Below are positions 1 to 11,553 of a stretch of 64,000 nt of DNA, one piece after another; position 1 is the stretch's first letter, and every line of letters starts with the position of its first letter. The position numbers and the translations under genes are program-made. Location: assembly GCF_001620265.1 (NCBI RefSeq), contig NZ_CP012661.1:930001-994000 (forward strand), in the 5' to 3' direction. Below the pieces are notes generated by a model. The model had not been told where the DNA came from. It did not search any database and was given only the letters and a program-made list of their open reading frames with translations. The stretch is from Frigidibacter mobilis. GTDB lineage: Bacteria; Pseudomonadota; Alphaproteobacteria; Rhodobacterales; Rhodobacteraceae.

Positions 1-1347
1 GATGTCCCGGTGCTCTTTCGAGAAGCCGAGCTCCGAGGACAGATGCTTGCGCACCACGTCCCCATCCAGCAGCGTGACCGGGCGGCCGCCCATCTCCATC
101 AACTTGACCATCAGCGCATTGGCGATGGTGGACTTGCCCGAGCCCGAGAAGCCGGTGAAGAACACGGTGAAGCCTTGGGCGGCGCGGGGCGGACGGGTAC
201 GGCGCAGTTCCGTCACCACGGTCGGGAACGAGAACCAGTCGGGGATTTCCAGCCCTTCGGCCAGACGGCGGCGCAGTTCGGTGCCCGAGATGTCAAGGAT
301 GGTGGCGCCAGCCTCGACCTCGTCGCGCGGTTCGTACTGGGCGCGTTCCTGCACGTAGACCATCTGCTTGAAGTCGACCATCTCGACGCCGATTTCGTCC
401 TGATATTTGCCGAACAGCTCCTGCGCGGCATAGGGGTCGTAGAAATCCTGCCCGGCAGAGTTCTTGCCCGGGCCGGCATGGTCGCGCCCGACGATCATGT
501 GGGTGCAGCCGTGGTTGCGACGGATGATGCCGTGCCAAACCGCCTCGCGGGGGCCGGCCATGCGCATGGCCAGGTTCAGCAGGCTCATGGTGGTGGTGGT
601 GGCGGGATACTGGTCCAGCACCGCTTCGTAGCAGCGCACGCGGGTGAAGTGGTCGATGTCGCCCGGCTTGGTCATGCCGACGACCGGGTGGATCAGCAGG
701 TTGGCCTGCGCCTCGCGTGCGGCGCGGAAGGTCAGTTCCTGGTGGGCGCGGTGCAGCGGGTTGCGGGTCTGGAAGGCCACGATCCGGCGCCAGCCCATCT
801 TGCGGAAGAAGGCGCGCAACTCGTTCGGGGTGTCGCGGCGGGCCTTGAAGTCATAGTGCACAGGCTGCTGGATCCCGACCACCGGGCCGCCCAGATAGAC
901 TTGGCCAGCTTGGTTGTGCAGGTAGTTCACCGCCGGATGCGCAAGGTCGTCGGCACCGAACACCATCTCGGCCTCGCGGGCCTTGTTGGGGGTGTACTTG
1001 TCGGTCACCGACAGGATTGCAAGAATCACGCCTTCCTGATCGCGTAGCGCGATATCCTGGCCCGGCTCGATCTGGTCGGCAAAGGCTTCGCTGACATCAA
1101 GGGTGATCGGCATCGGCCAGAGCGTGCCGTCTGCCAGCCGCATGTTCTCGACAACGCCGGTATAATCCGCCTCGGTCAGAAAGCCCTTCAGCGGGTTGAA
1201 GCCGCCGTTCATCAGCAGTTCGAGATCGCAGATCTGGCGCGGGGTCAGATCCCAGGATGCCAGTGTCCCAGCCTCGTGCTTCAGCTTCTGGGCGGACTCG
1301 TAAGACACATACAGCTCCGGGATCGGAGCGAGGTTCGGAAGGGACAT
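1..1347 (-). CDS. sat/cysC: Bifunctional sulfate adenylyltransferase / APS kinase (3' end outside window)
   Basis: ATP sulfurylase fused to adenylylsulfate kinase; it turns sulfate and ATP into APS and then PAPS for assimilatory sulfate reduction in the cytoplasm. Reading in from the right, the first ~380 residues carry the ATP sulfurylase motifs QTRNPLHRAH and GRDHAGPGK. The last ~65 visible residues start a CysC domain with the P-loop GFSGSGKST, followed by DGD. The ATG at 1347 was chosen because it begins the conserved N-terminus MSLPNLAPIPELY. The stop codon lies left of base 1, so about 449 residues are visible. This single-chain fusion is known from Rhodobacter-type alphaproteobacteria. 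Confidence is high; only the missing C-terminus cannot be judged. Confidence 0.95.
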   Translation of the reverse strand, partial: MSLPNLAPIPELYVSYESAQKLKHEAGTLASWDLTPRQICDLELLMNGGFNPLKGFLTEADYTGVVENMRLADGTLWPMPITLDVSEAFADQIEPGQDIALRDQEGVILAILSVTDKYTPNKAREAEMVFGADDLAHPAVNYLHNQAGQVYLGGPVVGIQQPVHYDFKARRDTPNELRAFFRKMGWRRIVAFQTRNPLHRAHQELTFRAAREAQANLLIHPVVGMTKPGDIDHFTRVRCYEAVLDQYPATTTTMSLLNLAMRMAGPREAVWHGIIRRNHGCTHMIVGRDHAGPGKNSAGQDFYDPYAAQELFGKYQDEIGVEMVDFKQMVYVQERAQYEPRDEVEAGATILDISGTELRRRLAEGLEIPDWFSFPTVVTELRRTRPPRAAQGFTVFFTGFSGSGKSTIANALMVKLMEMGGRPVTLLDGDVVRKHLSSELGFSKEHRDI

Positions 1348-1669
1348 GACGGCTTGCCTTCAGTTGGAAATTCGCGGGAGAGCACCGGAAATGGCCGGTT
1401 TCACGGCACACCTATCTACGGAAAGTGCCAGAGTTCAAGCCGCACAGGCCGATCTGGCGTGAAAAAGGGCCGAAGGGCTGTATCCTTGCCGCAAACAGGA
1501 AGCCTTTTCGTGCGGCTGCACCGCGCAGGAGCTTTCGTTCGGCAGGACGATGGCGCTGCGCATCGGTTTCAGCCTGCGCCCGGCTTGTCGCAAAGCCGCC
1601 CGGAGTCCCGGAACCGGAGCGACGCCGTCGCGTTCCTTTTGCAACTTCCAGTTTAACGAGGAGAATACC
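1348..1669. other. Intergenic region between divergent genes
   Basis: This 322-base gap separates sat/cysC (leftward) from a small rightward gene. It should hold promoters for both. I see no convincing additional gene, RNA or riboswitch in it; open frames here do not begin with a plausible ribosome binding site. Confidence 0.5.
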
Positions 1670-2221
1670 ATGTCCGCCCCTATGTTCCTGGCTGATGATC
1701 TGCGGCTTCTGGATCAGGAGGAAGCGAAGCTGGTCGAGACGGCCCGGCGCGGCGATCTGGACCAGATGGGCCAGTCGGAACTGTCCGACATCTTGCAGCG
1801 CCTGCGCGACCGGCGCGACCGGGCAAGGGATATTGCGAACCGCCAGCGGCGCGAGGCGCGTGGCAAGGCCGATCCCTCTGGTGTGACGCCGGCCACGCAG
1901 AATGCCGGGACAGAGGGGAAAGCGCACGTTCTGGGTCTGGCGCTGGACCTGGTGACGCAGGAGCGTCAACGCCGTGCAGATGGTGAGGCAGGGGCTCCGC
2001 CCAGCCAGCGCGAACTGTCCGAGCGGGCGATGAAGCTGGCGCAGGACGGGGCCGCCCCCAATGCGATGCAGGAAGAGGGAGGACCGATGCACCCGCAAGA
2101 TCCCGAGGCAGATCCGGGCAAGGGGGCGCTTGCCGGGCAGGGGCGCAACATCGCTCCGTCGGGTGCGCTGGATCATGCCGGCGAGTTGCCCTCGCGCGAG
2201 CGGTCGCGCGCCCGCTATTGA
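1670..2221 (+). CDS. Hypothetical hydrophilic protein, 183 aa
   Basis: No family recognised. The protein is highly charged, with a Glu/Lys/Arg-rich helical segment from about residue 10 to 70 (LVETARRGDL, LQRLRDRRDRARDI) and a Gly/Pro/Ala-rich, probably disordered C-terminal third. There is no signal peptide or membrane segment, so it is likely cytoplasmic. The start is set by ATG at 1670, preceded by a good ribosome binding site (ACGAGGAGAATACC). An in-frame upstream ATG at 1550 lacks such a site. The gene is convergent with trxB. It may be a nucleic-acid- or protein-binding accessory protein, but the sequence does not show it. Confidence 0.7.
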   Translation: MSAPMFLADDLRLLDQEEAKLVETARRGDLDQMGQSELSDILQRLRDRRDRARDIANRQRREARGKADPSGVTPATQNAGTEGKAHVLGLALDLVTQERQRRADGEAGAPPSQRELSERAMKLAQDGAAPNAMQEEGGPMHPQDPEADPGKGALAGQGRNIAPSGALDHAGELPSRERSRARY

Positions 2222-2299
2222 CCCGCTCTTCGGCCGCGCTGGCCGCGACCGATGTCTGCTCGTGAAAGGGCCGGAGGAGTGGGCCATTAGGGGCGGCAG

Positions 2300-2315
2300 C
2301 CGCGCCGGGGCGCGG
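2300..2315. terminator. Strong GC hairpin between convergent genes, possible terminator
   Basis: CCGCGCC at 2300-2306 pairs with GGCGCGG at 2309-2315, in the 106-base gap between the convergent stops of the 183-aa gene and trxB. GGCAG and CTGCC could extend the stem outward. There is no clear T-run on either strand, so intrinsic termination is only a possibility. Confidence 0.3.
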
Positions 2316-2327
2316 CGGGCTCTGCCC

Positions 2328-4936
<2,609 letters not shown>

Positions 4937-5182
4937 GCGATCAGCCTTTTGCTGGCCGCGCCTGCACCGGCCCCCGAGCGACGGTGCTAAAACGCGGGAG
5001 TGGTCAGGCGCAGCGGGTCCGTCAGATAGTTAACAGGGTGCTGGCGACTCGCGGCCGATTTGGGGCAGCTCTGCGGCATTGTTTCGGCAAGGGGCATGCA
5101 GTGCCAGAATGTTTCGGGATTAGGCAGGAATGATGACAGATCGGGCGATCTGACAAAGGTCGCGCCGTGCCCGCTCTGGCGG

Positions 5183-5338
5183 TCAGGTGCGGGCGGCGGC
5201 GCGAAACGGCGGCGCTGCGGCAGCGCGCGGGGCACGGACGGGGCCAGCCTTGCGCTGCCAGGGCAGCGGGGTCGGGTTGGCGGCTGCGCGGGCGGTCTCG
5301 GCCAGAACCGATGCCATCCAGCGGGGTTGCGGTTTCAT
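5183..5338 (-). CDS. Small conserved protein, 51 aa
   Basis: Short basic, Ala/Pro-rich protein beginning MKPQPRWMASVLAETA with PWQRK near residue 26. I recall similar 50-70 aa proteins with an MKPxPxWMxSV start in Rhodobacteraceae, but no function. ATG 5338 has GAGGGAATACCAAG upstream, a good ribosome binding site. It lies 122 bases downstream of pgeF on the same strand and could share its transcript. Confidence 0.6.
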   Translation of the reverse strand: MKPQPRWMASVLAETARAAANPTPLPWQRKAGPVRAPRAAAAPPFRAAART

Positions 5339-5460
5339 CTTGGTATTCCCTCGTTCTTTGCGGGCGCTTCGGCTCGCTTGTTCACCCTTTCTAGCCCCGC
5401 TTTGCGGCACAGGCATGGCAACAGCGGGGCGCGGATCGGGTGCTTGCGCGGCGGGCGGCG

Positions 5461-6216
5461 TCAGAGCCGGATGGCAGAGATCAGGCGTCCGTAATCGGCC
5501 TCGCCGGCATGGACGGACCGGCGGTAGGAATAGAACCGTGCCGGATCGGAATAGGTGCAATGGCGCGTCCACTCCGCCTCGGCTACGCCCGCCAGGCGCA
5601 GGCGGTATAGCGAGAACCCCGGCAGGTCGAACTGCATCCGGTCGCCGGTGCCACCGGCGAAGAAGCGCACATAGTCTGCATCCTCGGCCAGAAACTCGGC
5701 CAGGAATTCGGGGCCCACCTCATAGGCGCGCTGGCTGATGGTGGGGCCGATCACCGCGGCGATGCGCTCGCGCCGCGCGCCAAGCGCCTCCATCGCATCC
5801 AGCGTCGCCTCGAGGATGCCGCCAAGGGCGCCACGCCAGCCGGCATGGGCGGCGCCGATCACGCCGGCCGTGCTGTCGGCGAACAGAACCGGCTGGCAAT
5901 CGGCGGTCAGCACGCACAGCGCAAGGCCCGGCACCGCCGTAACCAAGGCATCGGCGCGCTGCGCGACGCTCAGCGGGCCGGTAACGGTCACGACATCGGC
6001 GGAATGGACCTGATGCACGCCGATCAACTGGGCCGGGCTGACGCGCATTGCGGCGGCCACCCGGGTGCGGTTGACTGCCACCGCCTCGGTCTGGTCGGTC
6101 GAGCCATGCCCGCAGTTCAACCCCGAGAAGATGCCGGAGGAGGCTCCGCCCCTGCGGGTGAAAAAGCCGTGGCGCAGGTCGCCAAGCGCGGGGGCGGTCA
6201 GGATTTCAAGGGTCAT
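5461..6216 (-). CDS. pgeF: Peptidoglycan editing factor PgeF (YfiH/laccase-domain family)
   Basis: 251-aa Cu-oxidase_4/YfiH-family protein. The family removes wrongly incorporated amino acids from UDP-MurNAc peptides and was earlier called multicopper polyphenol oxidase. The metal-site residues are present: H71 in GVHQVHS, C107 in TADCQPV and H124 in AAHAGWRG, plus the N-terminal FFTRRGGASSG. Length fits the family. Its start lies four bases after the midA stop, so lgt, midA and pgeF form one leftward operon. The frame remains open only briefly upstream, and ATG 6216 gives the usual N-terminus. Confidence 0.93.
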   Translation of the reverse strand: MTLEILTAPALGDLRHGFFTRRGGASSGIFSGLNCGHGSTDQTEAVAVNRTRVAAAMRVSPAQLIGVHQVHSADVVTVTGPLSVAQRADALVTAVPGLALCVLTADCQPVLFADSTAGVIGAAHAGWRGALGGILEATLDAMEALGARRERIAAVIGPTISQRAYEVGPEFLAEFLAEDADYVRFFAGGTGDRMQFDLPGFSLYRLRLAGVAEAEWTRHCTYSDPARFYSYRRSVHAGEADYGRLISAIRL

Positions 6217-6220
6217 GTCA

Positions 6221-7300
6221 TCAGGCGGAGGGCTCGAAACCGGGAGGGGGCAACAGGTGCTGCGGGTGGATGGCCAGTGCCTTGAACACCCTTCCCATTT
6301 CGCCGGGGTGGGTCAAGCGGCGATGCGCGGCCAGATGGCTTTCCAGCGCGGCACCGCTCAGGCCTCGGGCAAGCCGCTCGGTCCGGGCGCCGATGCCAAG
6401 CCGTTCCAGCAGCACGCCTTGCGGTACCAGCTTCGAGGCGGCGGCCCCGGCGCTGCGGGCGGCGGCGGCGAGGGGTTCGAAGTCGACATGGGCGGTCAGG
6501 TCTGCCTCGCCCGGTGTGGCGAAGGGATCGGCGATGGCATGGCCCTGCACCGCCTGGAAGGTATCGCCGAGGCTGTGCCAGCCGCCATAGTCGACGACCA
6601 GCGCCGCCCCGCCGTGGCGGGCGATGCGGGCGGCGATTGTGGCGGCGATGGCGGGGGCGGCGGGGCAGATCTCGACCACGTCGCCTGTCGCGGTATCGGC
6701 CAGCCGATGCGCCAGCGCCGCCATCGGGGCAGGGGCGGAGAGGCCGGCCTGCAGCCTGCCCTCGGGCAAGAGCCCCACCAGCCGCTCGGACCAGCCGTCG
6801 CCCGCGCGGACGAACTGCCGGATCGGCAGCGCGTCGAAGAACTCGTTCGCCAGCAGCAGCAGCGGCGCTTCGGGCAGGGTGTCGATGCTGTCGTGCCATG
6901 TCACCTGATGGCCCGCCAGCGTCTCGCGCTGCCGGGCGCGCAGGGTGGCCGAGACCTCGACCAGATGCACCTGCGCGGCGGCGATCATCCCCGGCACGGC
7001 GCGCAGGCTGCGTAGCACATCGGCCATCAGCGTGCCGCGGCCCGGCCCGATCTCGGCCAGCACGAAGGGCGAGGGCGCGCCCTGATCCAGCCAGGCCTGC
7101 CCGAGGCAAAGCCCTAGCAGTTCGCCGAACATCTGGCTGATCTCGGGCGCAGTGGTGAAATCGCCGCCGCGGCCAAAGGGATCGCGGGTGGAGTAATAGC
7201 CATGTTCGGGGTGCAGCAGGCATTCGGCCATGTAGTCCGCCAGGGTGATCGGCCCGCCTGCCTCGATGCGGTGGGCCAGCAGATCGGCCAGCGGGGTCAT
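6221..7300 (-). CDS. MidA/NDUFAF7-family SAM-dependent methyltransferase
   Basis: 359-aa COG1565 (DUF185) protein. The mitochondrial homologue NDUFAF7 methylates an arginine of a complex I subunit; the bacterial substrate is not known. Diagnostic motifs are HGYY at 33-36, [15 protein letters not shown] at 46-60 and the SAM site EIGPGRGTL at 83-91, followed by [15 protein letters not shown] 7300 overlaps the lgt stop by four bases (ATGA), so the two are translationally coupled. The open frame running further upstream is a shadow of lgt. Confidence 0.93.
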   Translation of the reverse strand: MTPLADLLAHRIEAGGPITLADYMAECLLHPEHGYYSTRDPFGRGGDFTTAPEISQMFGELLGLCLGQAWLDQGAPSPFVLAEIGPGRGTLMADVLRSLRAVPGMIAAAQVHLVEVSATLRARQRETLAGHQVTWHDSIDTLPEAPLLLLANEFFDALPIRQFVRAGDGWSERLVGLLPEGRLQAGLSAPAPMAALAHRLADTATGDVVEICPAAPAIAATIAARIARHGGAALVVDYGGWHSLGDTFQAVQGHAIADPFATPGEADLTAHVDFEPLAAAARSAGAAASKLVPQGVLLERLGIGARTERLARGLSGAALESHLAAHRRLTHPGEMGRVFKALAIHPQHLLPPPGFEPSA

Positions 7301-8193
7301 ATTGAAGCGGCGGCCTGCCGGCGCGCGCGCAAGATCAGCCAGACGCCCGCTGCGATCATCGGCAGCGACAGCAGTTGCCCCATCGACAGGCCGGTGCTGC
7401 CAAGCTGCAGGGCATTGCCCATCGGGTTGTCGGGGGTGATGAATTGCGCATCGGCCTGGCGGAAGAACTCCACGAAGAACCGTGCCGCGCCATAGCCGGC
7501 CAGGAACAATCCGGTGAGGGTGCCAGTCAGCTTCAGTGCCCCGGCCCGCACCGCAAGCAGCAGTACCAGACCCAGCAGCAGCCCCTCCAGTCCCGCCTCG
7601 TAGAGCTGAGAGGGATGGCGGGCGCACAGGCCATAGGCAATGCCCTCGCAGGTTTGCGCCGCCTCGCCCGGGAAGATCACGCCCCAGGGCATGTCGGTGG
7701 GGCGGCCCCACAGCTCGGCATTGATGAAATTGGCGATGCGCCCGAAGAACAGCCCGGCGGGTGTGGCGAGGGCCAACGCATCGGCCAGTTGCAGCATCGG
7801 CACCCCGTGGCGGCGGCAGAACCAGATTCCCGCCACCACGACGCCCAGGAAACCGCCGTGAAAGGCCATGCCGCCCTGCCAGACCTTCACGATATCAAGC
7901 GGGTTGGCCATGAAATAGGCTGGCTGATAGAACAGCACGAAGCCGAGCCGCCCGCCCAGGATCACCCCCAGCACGATCGCGGTCAGCAGGTCCTCGACCC
8001 GCTCCACCGGCATCGGCGCACGGCCCGCGGGCCACAGCCCCGGGCGCCGCATCAAGGCCACCACGATCCGCCAGCCGGCGATCAGCCCGGCGATATAGGC
8101 CAGCGCGTACCAGCGCAGCGAGAACGCGAAGCTGCCGATGTGGATCGTGAAGATCTCGGGCGAAAGATCGGGGAAGGGGAGGCCTGATTGCAT
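7297..8193 (-). CDS. lgt: Prolipoprotein diacylglyceryl transferase
   Basis: 298-aa inner-membrane enzyme that adds diacylglycerol from phosphatidylglycerol to the lipobox cysteine of prolipoproteins. About seven hydrophobic segments are visible. The Lgt signature [15 protein letters not shown] lies near residue 150, with [11 protein letters not shown] before it and RFFVEFFR near the C-terminus. First gene of the lgt-midA-pgeF operon. Its start at 8193 faces ubiK across a 188-base divergent promoter region. Confidence 0.96.
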   Translation of the reverse strand: MQSGLPFPDLSPEIFTIHIGSFAFSLRWYALAYIAGLIAGWRIVVALMRRPGLWPAGRAPMPVERVEDLLTAIVLGVILGGRLGFVLFYQPAYFMANPLDIVKVWQGGMAFHGGFLGVVVAGIWFCRRHGVPMLQLADALALATPAGLFFGRIANFINAELWGRPTDMPWGVIFPGEAAQTCEGIAYGLCARHPSQLYEAGLEGLLLGLVLLLAVRAGALKLTGTLTGLFLAGYGAARFFVEFFRQADAQFITPDNPMGNALQLGSTGLSMGQLLSLPMIAAGVWLILRARRQAAASI

Positions 8194-8381
8194 GTCGGTC
8201 CTTCTGAGCGCCCGTCCGTGGCGCGCTGTTGCCGCGAGGAGTGCCCGGCCAAGGCGCCCGCTGTCAACCCGAAGCCGGCCAGGCCGCCCGCCACCTGCGA
8301 TTCCTGGCCGCGCCCCGCGCCTGCGGCTTGCCTCGGCGGCCGGGCGTGCCCATATAGGCTCAAATCCCCGGGAGACCTGCG

Positions 8382-8633
8382 ATGCAAAGCAACAGCAAAT
8401 TCTTCGACGACATGTCCAAGTTGATGACCAATGCGATGGGCGTGGCCCAAGGCGCCAAGACCGAGGCCGAGACGGCGATGAAAAGCTGGATGGACCGCTG
8501 GCTTGCCGACCGCAACTTCGTCACCCGCGAAGAATTCGACGCGGTGCGCGCGATGGCGCAGAAGGCCCGCGAAGAGAATGAGGCGCTGTCGGCACGCCTC
8601 GCAGCGCTGGAAGCGGCTGCCAAGCAGGGCTGA
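8382..8633 (+). CDS. ubiK: UbiK-family accessory factor (BMFP domain)
   Basis: 83-aa member of the BMFP/DUF526 family. In E. coli UbiK binds UbiJ and supports aerobic ubiquinone synthesis. The amphipathic N-terminus ([16 protein letters not shown]) is followed by [13 protein letters not shown] and a C-terminal coiled coil ([17 protein letters not shown]), the usual order and length. GGGAGACCTGCG precedes ATG 8382. Single gene, followed by a hairpin at 8666. Confidence 0.9.
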   Translation: MQSNSKFFDDMSKLMTNAMGVAQGAKTEAETAMKSWMDRWLADRNFVTREEFDAVRAMAQKAREENEALSARLAALEAAAKQG

Positions 8634-8665
8634 ACCGCAGCCCCCGCATCTTGCGTGCTGCAAGC

Positions 8666-8709
8666 ACACCGCAGTTGGGCAACAGTCCCGATTGCGGTGT
8701 TTTGCTTTT
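8666..8709 (+). terminator. Probable intrinsic terminator after ubiK
   Basis: ACACCGCA (8666-8673) pairs perfectly with TGCGGTGT (8693-8700) across a 19-base loop. TTTGCTTTT follows directly. The position, 33 bases past the ubiK stop, fits its terminator. The loop is longer than typical. Confidence 0.6.
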
Positions 8710-8873
8710 CGTCCACAACATATCGTGGGTCCTGCAGAGAATCTGCTTTACACAACCCGGCTGCGCTTGCACCATATCTTGTAAGGGCATTCGGAGAACA
8801 CCGCCTGTCCTTGTGAATGCACCCAGCCGCTAGGCGATCCTCCTCGTCTGCGGCACAAGGCAAGAGGCGCGGC

Positions 8874-9377
8874 ATGTCGCTTTCCGAAGACTTCCTGCTC
8901 TCCGACGACCTTCATCCCATCGACATCGTCGAGACGCTGGCCGAACATCATGAATGGGATTTCGACCGCGTCGCCGAGGATCAGATCGCAATGGCGGTCG
9001 AGGGCCAGTGGCGGACATATTCGCTGACGCTCGCCTGGTCGCCGCAGGACGAAACCCTGCGGCTGATCTGCACCTTTGAAATGGAGCCGCCCGCACACCG
9101 GATGGCCGAGCTTTACGAGGCGCTGAACCGGATCAACGACCAGGTCTGGTCCGGCGCCTTCACCTATTGGGCCGAGCAGCGGATGATGGTCTGGCGCTAT
9201 GGCCTGGTGCTGGCAGGCGGGCAGATCGCCGGGCCCGAGCAGATCGACAAGATGATCGGCACTGCGGTGATGGCAGCGGAACGTTTCTATCCGGCCTTCC
9301 AACTGGTGGGTTGGGGCGAGCAGACCCCCGAGACGGCGATGAAGGTCGCCATTGCCGAGGCCTACGGGCGCGCCTAA
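8874..9377 (+). CDS. YbjN-domain protein
   Basis: 167-aa member of the YbjN family (a chaperone-like alpha/beta fold related to type III secretion chaperones; function not established). The pattern LHPIDIVETLAEHHEWDFDR, then EGQWRTYSLTLAW, LRLICTFEME and LYEALNRINDQVWSGAF is characteristic of alphaproteobacterial members. ATG 8874 was chosen over the upstream 8817 because AAGAGGCGCGGC sits at the right spacing. It probably co-transcribes with proC, which starts 38 bases downstream. Confidence 0.82.
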   Translation: MSLSEDFLLSDDLHPIDIVETLAEHHEWDFDRVAEDQIAMAVEGQWRTYSLTLAWSPQDETLRLICTFEMEPPAHRMAELYEALNRINDQVWSGAFTYWAEQRMMVWRYGLVLAGGQIAGPEQIDKMIGTAVMAAERFYPAFQLVGWGEQTPETAMKVAIAEAYGRA

Positions 9378-9415
9378 GCTCCGGCCCCGTCAGGGATCAC
9401 CGGAAGGACGGGCGA

Positions 9416-10228
9416 ATGGATATGGACACGATCAGGGCCCGCGGCCTGGTTTTGCTGGGCTGCGGGCAAATGGGCTCGGCGATGCTGGCTGGCTGGCTGG
9501 CGCAGGGCCTGCCTGCCGGCAGCGTCTGGGTGATCGACCCGCGGCCGTCCGGCTGGCTGACAGGGACAGGCGTGCAGATCAATCAGCCACTGCCAGATAG
9601 CCCTGCCATCGTGCTGATCGCGGTCAAACCGCAGATGATGGCCGAGGCGCTGCCGACGCTGCGCGGCATGGGCAACGGGCAGACGCTGTTCCTGTCCGTG
9701 GCGGCAGGCACCACGATTTCCTATTATGAACAGGTACTTGGCGCCGATACGCCCATCGTGCGGGCGATGCCGAACACCCCTGCCGCCATCGGCCGTGGCA
9801 TCACCGCGATTACCGGCAATGCCAAGGCCGACGAGGCGCATCTGGCGCTGGCCGAGGCGCTGCTGTCGGCCGTGGGGCAGGTGGTGCGGCTGGAGGGGGA
9901 GCATCAGATGGATGCCGTCACCGCCGTGTCCGGCTCTGGCCCCGCCTATGTGTTTCACCTGATCGAAACGCTGGCAGCGGCGGGCGAGGCAGAGGGCCTG
10001 CCCGCCACACTGGCGCTGCAACTGGCCAGGGCAACAATCGCCGGGGCGGGGGCGCTGGCGGAGGCCTCGGCAGAGACCCCGACGCAGCTGCGCATCAACG
10101 TGACCTCGCCTGCGGGCACCACCGCGGCGGCGCTGGCTGTGCTGATGGATAACGAGGCGGGATTTGCGCCCTTGTTGAAAAAAGCGGTGAAGGCAGCGGC
10201 AGATCGCGGCCGGGAACTGGGGAAATGA
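9416..10228 (+). CDS. proC: Pyrroline-5-carboxylate reductase
   Basis: 270-aa NAD(P)H-dependent enzyme for the last step of proline synthesis. The N-terminal Rossmann motif is GCGQMGSAMLAGWL, followed by VLIAVKPQ and VRAMPNTPAAIGRG. The C-terminal dimerisation domain carries the P5CR signature from ~220 (SGSGPAYVFHLIE, NVTSPAGTT). GGAAGGACGGGCGA precedes ATG 9416; a second in-frame ATG lies two codons on. Its stop overlaps the start of the tRNA-binding-protein gene (ATGA). Confidence 0.95.
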   Translation: MDMDTIRARGLVLLGCGQMGSAMLAGWLAQGLPAGSVWVIDPRPSGWLTGTGVQINQPLPDSPAIVLIAVKPQMMAEALPTLRGMGNGQTLFLSVAAGTTISYYEQVLGADTPIVRAMPNTPAAIGRGITAITGNAKADEAHLALAEALLSAVGQVVRLEGEHQMDAVTAVSGSGPAYVFHLIETLAAAGEAEGLPATLALQLARATIAGAGALAEASAETPTQLRINVTSPAGTTAAALAVLMDNEAGFAPLLKKAVKAAADRGRELGK

Positions 10229-10581
10229 GTGAAAAGGACAAGCCCGCCGAGATCGGCTTTGACGATTTCCTGAAGGTGGATATCCGCGTTGGCCGCATCA
10301 CCCGCGCCGAACCCTTCCCCGAGGCGCGCAAGCCCGCCTACAAGCTGTGGATCGATTTCGGTCCCGGGATCGGCGAGAAGCGGTCTTCGGCGCAGATTAC
10401 CAAACATTATCAACCCGAAGAGCTGGTCGGCCGGCAGGTGCTGGCGGTGGTGAACTTCCCGCCGCGGCAGATCGGCCCGGTCCGCTCCGAAGTGCTGACG
10501 CTGGGAGTGCCCGATGCCGAGGGCGAGGTGGTGCTGGTCGGCCCGGGGCAGGAGGTGCCGATCGGCGGGCGGCTGTACTGA
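10225..10581 (+). CDS. tRNA-binding protein, CsaA/Trbp111-like
   Basis: 118-aa stand-alone OB-fold tRNA-binding domain, as in CsaA and the C-terminal part of MetRS. Residues 10-115 show the typical FLKVDIRVGRITRAEPFPEA, then QITKHYQPEELVGRQV, VVNFPPRQIG and GPGQEVPIGG. CsaA dimers bind the tRNA elbow and have been described as an export-related chaperone in Bacillus; the role here is inferred. Four-base overlap with proC implies coupled translation. Confidence 0.9.
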   Translation: MSEKDKPAEIGFDDFLKVDIRVGRITRAEPFPEARKPAYKLWIDFGPGIGEKRSSAQITKHYQPEELVGRQVLAVVNFPPRQIGPVRSEVLTLGVPDAEGEVVLVGPGQEVPIGGRLY

Positions 10582-10598
10582 GGTCGCGCCCCGCGCCC

Positions 10599-10623
10599 GG
10601 AACCGGCAGCAGTATCCGGAGTT
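10599..10623 (+). promoter_or_regulatory. Candidate EcfG-type general stress promoter upstream of csbD
   Basis: GGAACC at 10599-10604 is followed by 15 bases and then AGTT at 10620-10623. This resembles the alphaproteobacterial sigma-EcfG consensus (GGAAC, 16-17 bases, CGTT). It lies 33 bases before the csbD start, and csbD genes are typical members of the general stress regulon. Confidence 0.45.
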
Positions 10624-10655
10624 GTTCTGGCATAACCTTTATCAAGGAGACTGCC

Positions 10656-10859
10656 ATGAACTGGGATATCGTCGAAGGCAACTGGAAGCAGCTCAAGGGC
10701 TCGGTCAAGGAGCAATGGGGCAAGCTGACGGATGACGACCTCGACGTGGCCGCCGGCAAGCGCGACAAGCTCGTCGGCCTCGTGCAGGAAAAGTACGGCA
10801 AGGCCAGGGACGAGGCCGAACGCGAAGTGGACGGCTACTTCCGCGACCGCAATCTGTGA
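10656..10859 (+). CDS. CsbD-family stress-response protein
   Basis: 67-aa hydrophilic protein with the family pattern MNWDIVEGNWKQLKGSVKEQWG, then LTDDDLDVAAGKRDKLVG and a GKARDEAEREVD tail. CsbD proteins accumulate during general stress; the molecular role is unknown. ATCAAGGAGACTGCC gives a strong ribosome binding site for ATG 10656. It has its own candidate EcfG promoter and ends at a strong intrinsic terminator. Confidence 0.9.
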   Translation: MNWDIVEGNWKQLKGSVKEQWGKLTDDDLDVAAGKRDKLVGLVQEKYGKARDEAEREVDGYFRDRNL

Positions 10860-10874
10860 CTGATCGACTTGCGG

Positions 10875-10899
10875 AAAAGGGGCCTTCGGGCCCCTTTTT
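10875..10899. terminator. Bidirectional intrinsic terminator (csbD / tdk)
   Basis: AAAAGGGGCC (10875-10884), loop TTCG, then GGCCCCTTTT (10889-10898) plus one further T: a perfect ten-pair stem with a UUCG tetraloop and A/T flanks on both sides. It sits between the convergent stops of csbD and tdk and can work in both directions. Confidence 0.9.
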
Positions 10900-11480
10900 C
10901 ATGCGTCGCCGGTGGCGATGCGCCAATGGCGGCGGCAGAGCGATTCATAGGTCTCGTTGCCGCCGATCTGCACCTGATCGCCCGACATGACCACCCGGCC
11001 CGCGCTGTCCCGGCGCACCACCATCGTGGCCTTGCGCCCGCAATGGCAGATGGTGCGAACCTCGCGCATCTCGTCGGCCAGGGCCAGCAGGGCAGCAGAG
11101 CCGGGGAACAGCTCGCCGCGGAAATCGACGCGCAGCCCGTAGCACATGATCGGTACGCCCAGATCATCGACGGCGCGGGCAAGCTGCCAGACCTGCGCGG
11201 GGGCCAGGAATTGTGCTTCATCAACAAAAACGCATGCGCAGGGCCCCGAGGCGAGCCGATCCTTGATCTTTTCGAACATATCCGAGGACGCGTCGAAGCA
11301 ATCCGCCTCGGTGCCGATGCCGATGCGGCTGGCGATACGGCCGGGGCCGGCGCGATTGTCGAAACGCGCGGTCAGCAGATAGGTTTGCATCCCGCGTTCG
11401 TGGTAGTTGTGCGATGCCTGCAGCAGGATCGTGGATTTCCCGGCATTCATCGTCGAGTAGTGGAAATACAGCTTGGCCAT
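10899..11480 (-). CDS. tdk: Thymidine kinase
   Basis: 193-aa type II (TK1-like) thymidine kinase of the pyrimidine salvage pathway. The P-loop MNAGKST is at residues 11-17, the Walker B VDEAQF near 90 and the lasso-region zinc motif begins CHCGRK near 147. The length matches bacterial Tdk. ATG 11480 is in the usual place before LYFHYSTMNAGKS. Single gene convergent with csbD. Confidence 0.95.
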   Translation of the reverse strand: MAKLYFHYSTMNAGKSTILLQASHNYHERGMQTYLLTARFDNRAGPGRIASRIGIGTEADCFDASSDMFEKIKDRLASGPCACVFVDEAQFLAPAQVWQLARAVDDLGVPIMCYGLRVDFRGELFPGSAALLALADEMREVRTICHCGRKATMVVRRDSAGRVVMSGDQVQIGGNETYESLCRRHWRIATGDA

Positions 11481-11553
11481 GCCGCAACCCCATAAAGCGC
11501 GGGGCGAAACGCTGCAAGCGCTCCGCCCCGGGCCGTCAGTGCCTGTCAGGGGC

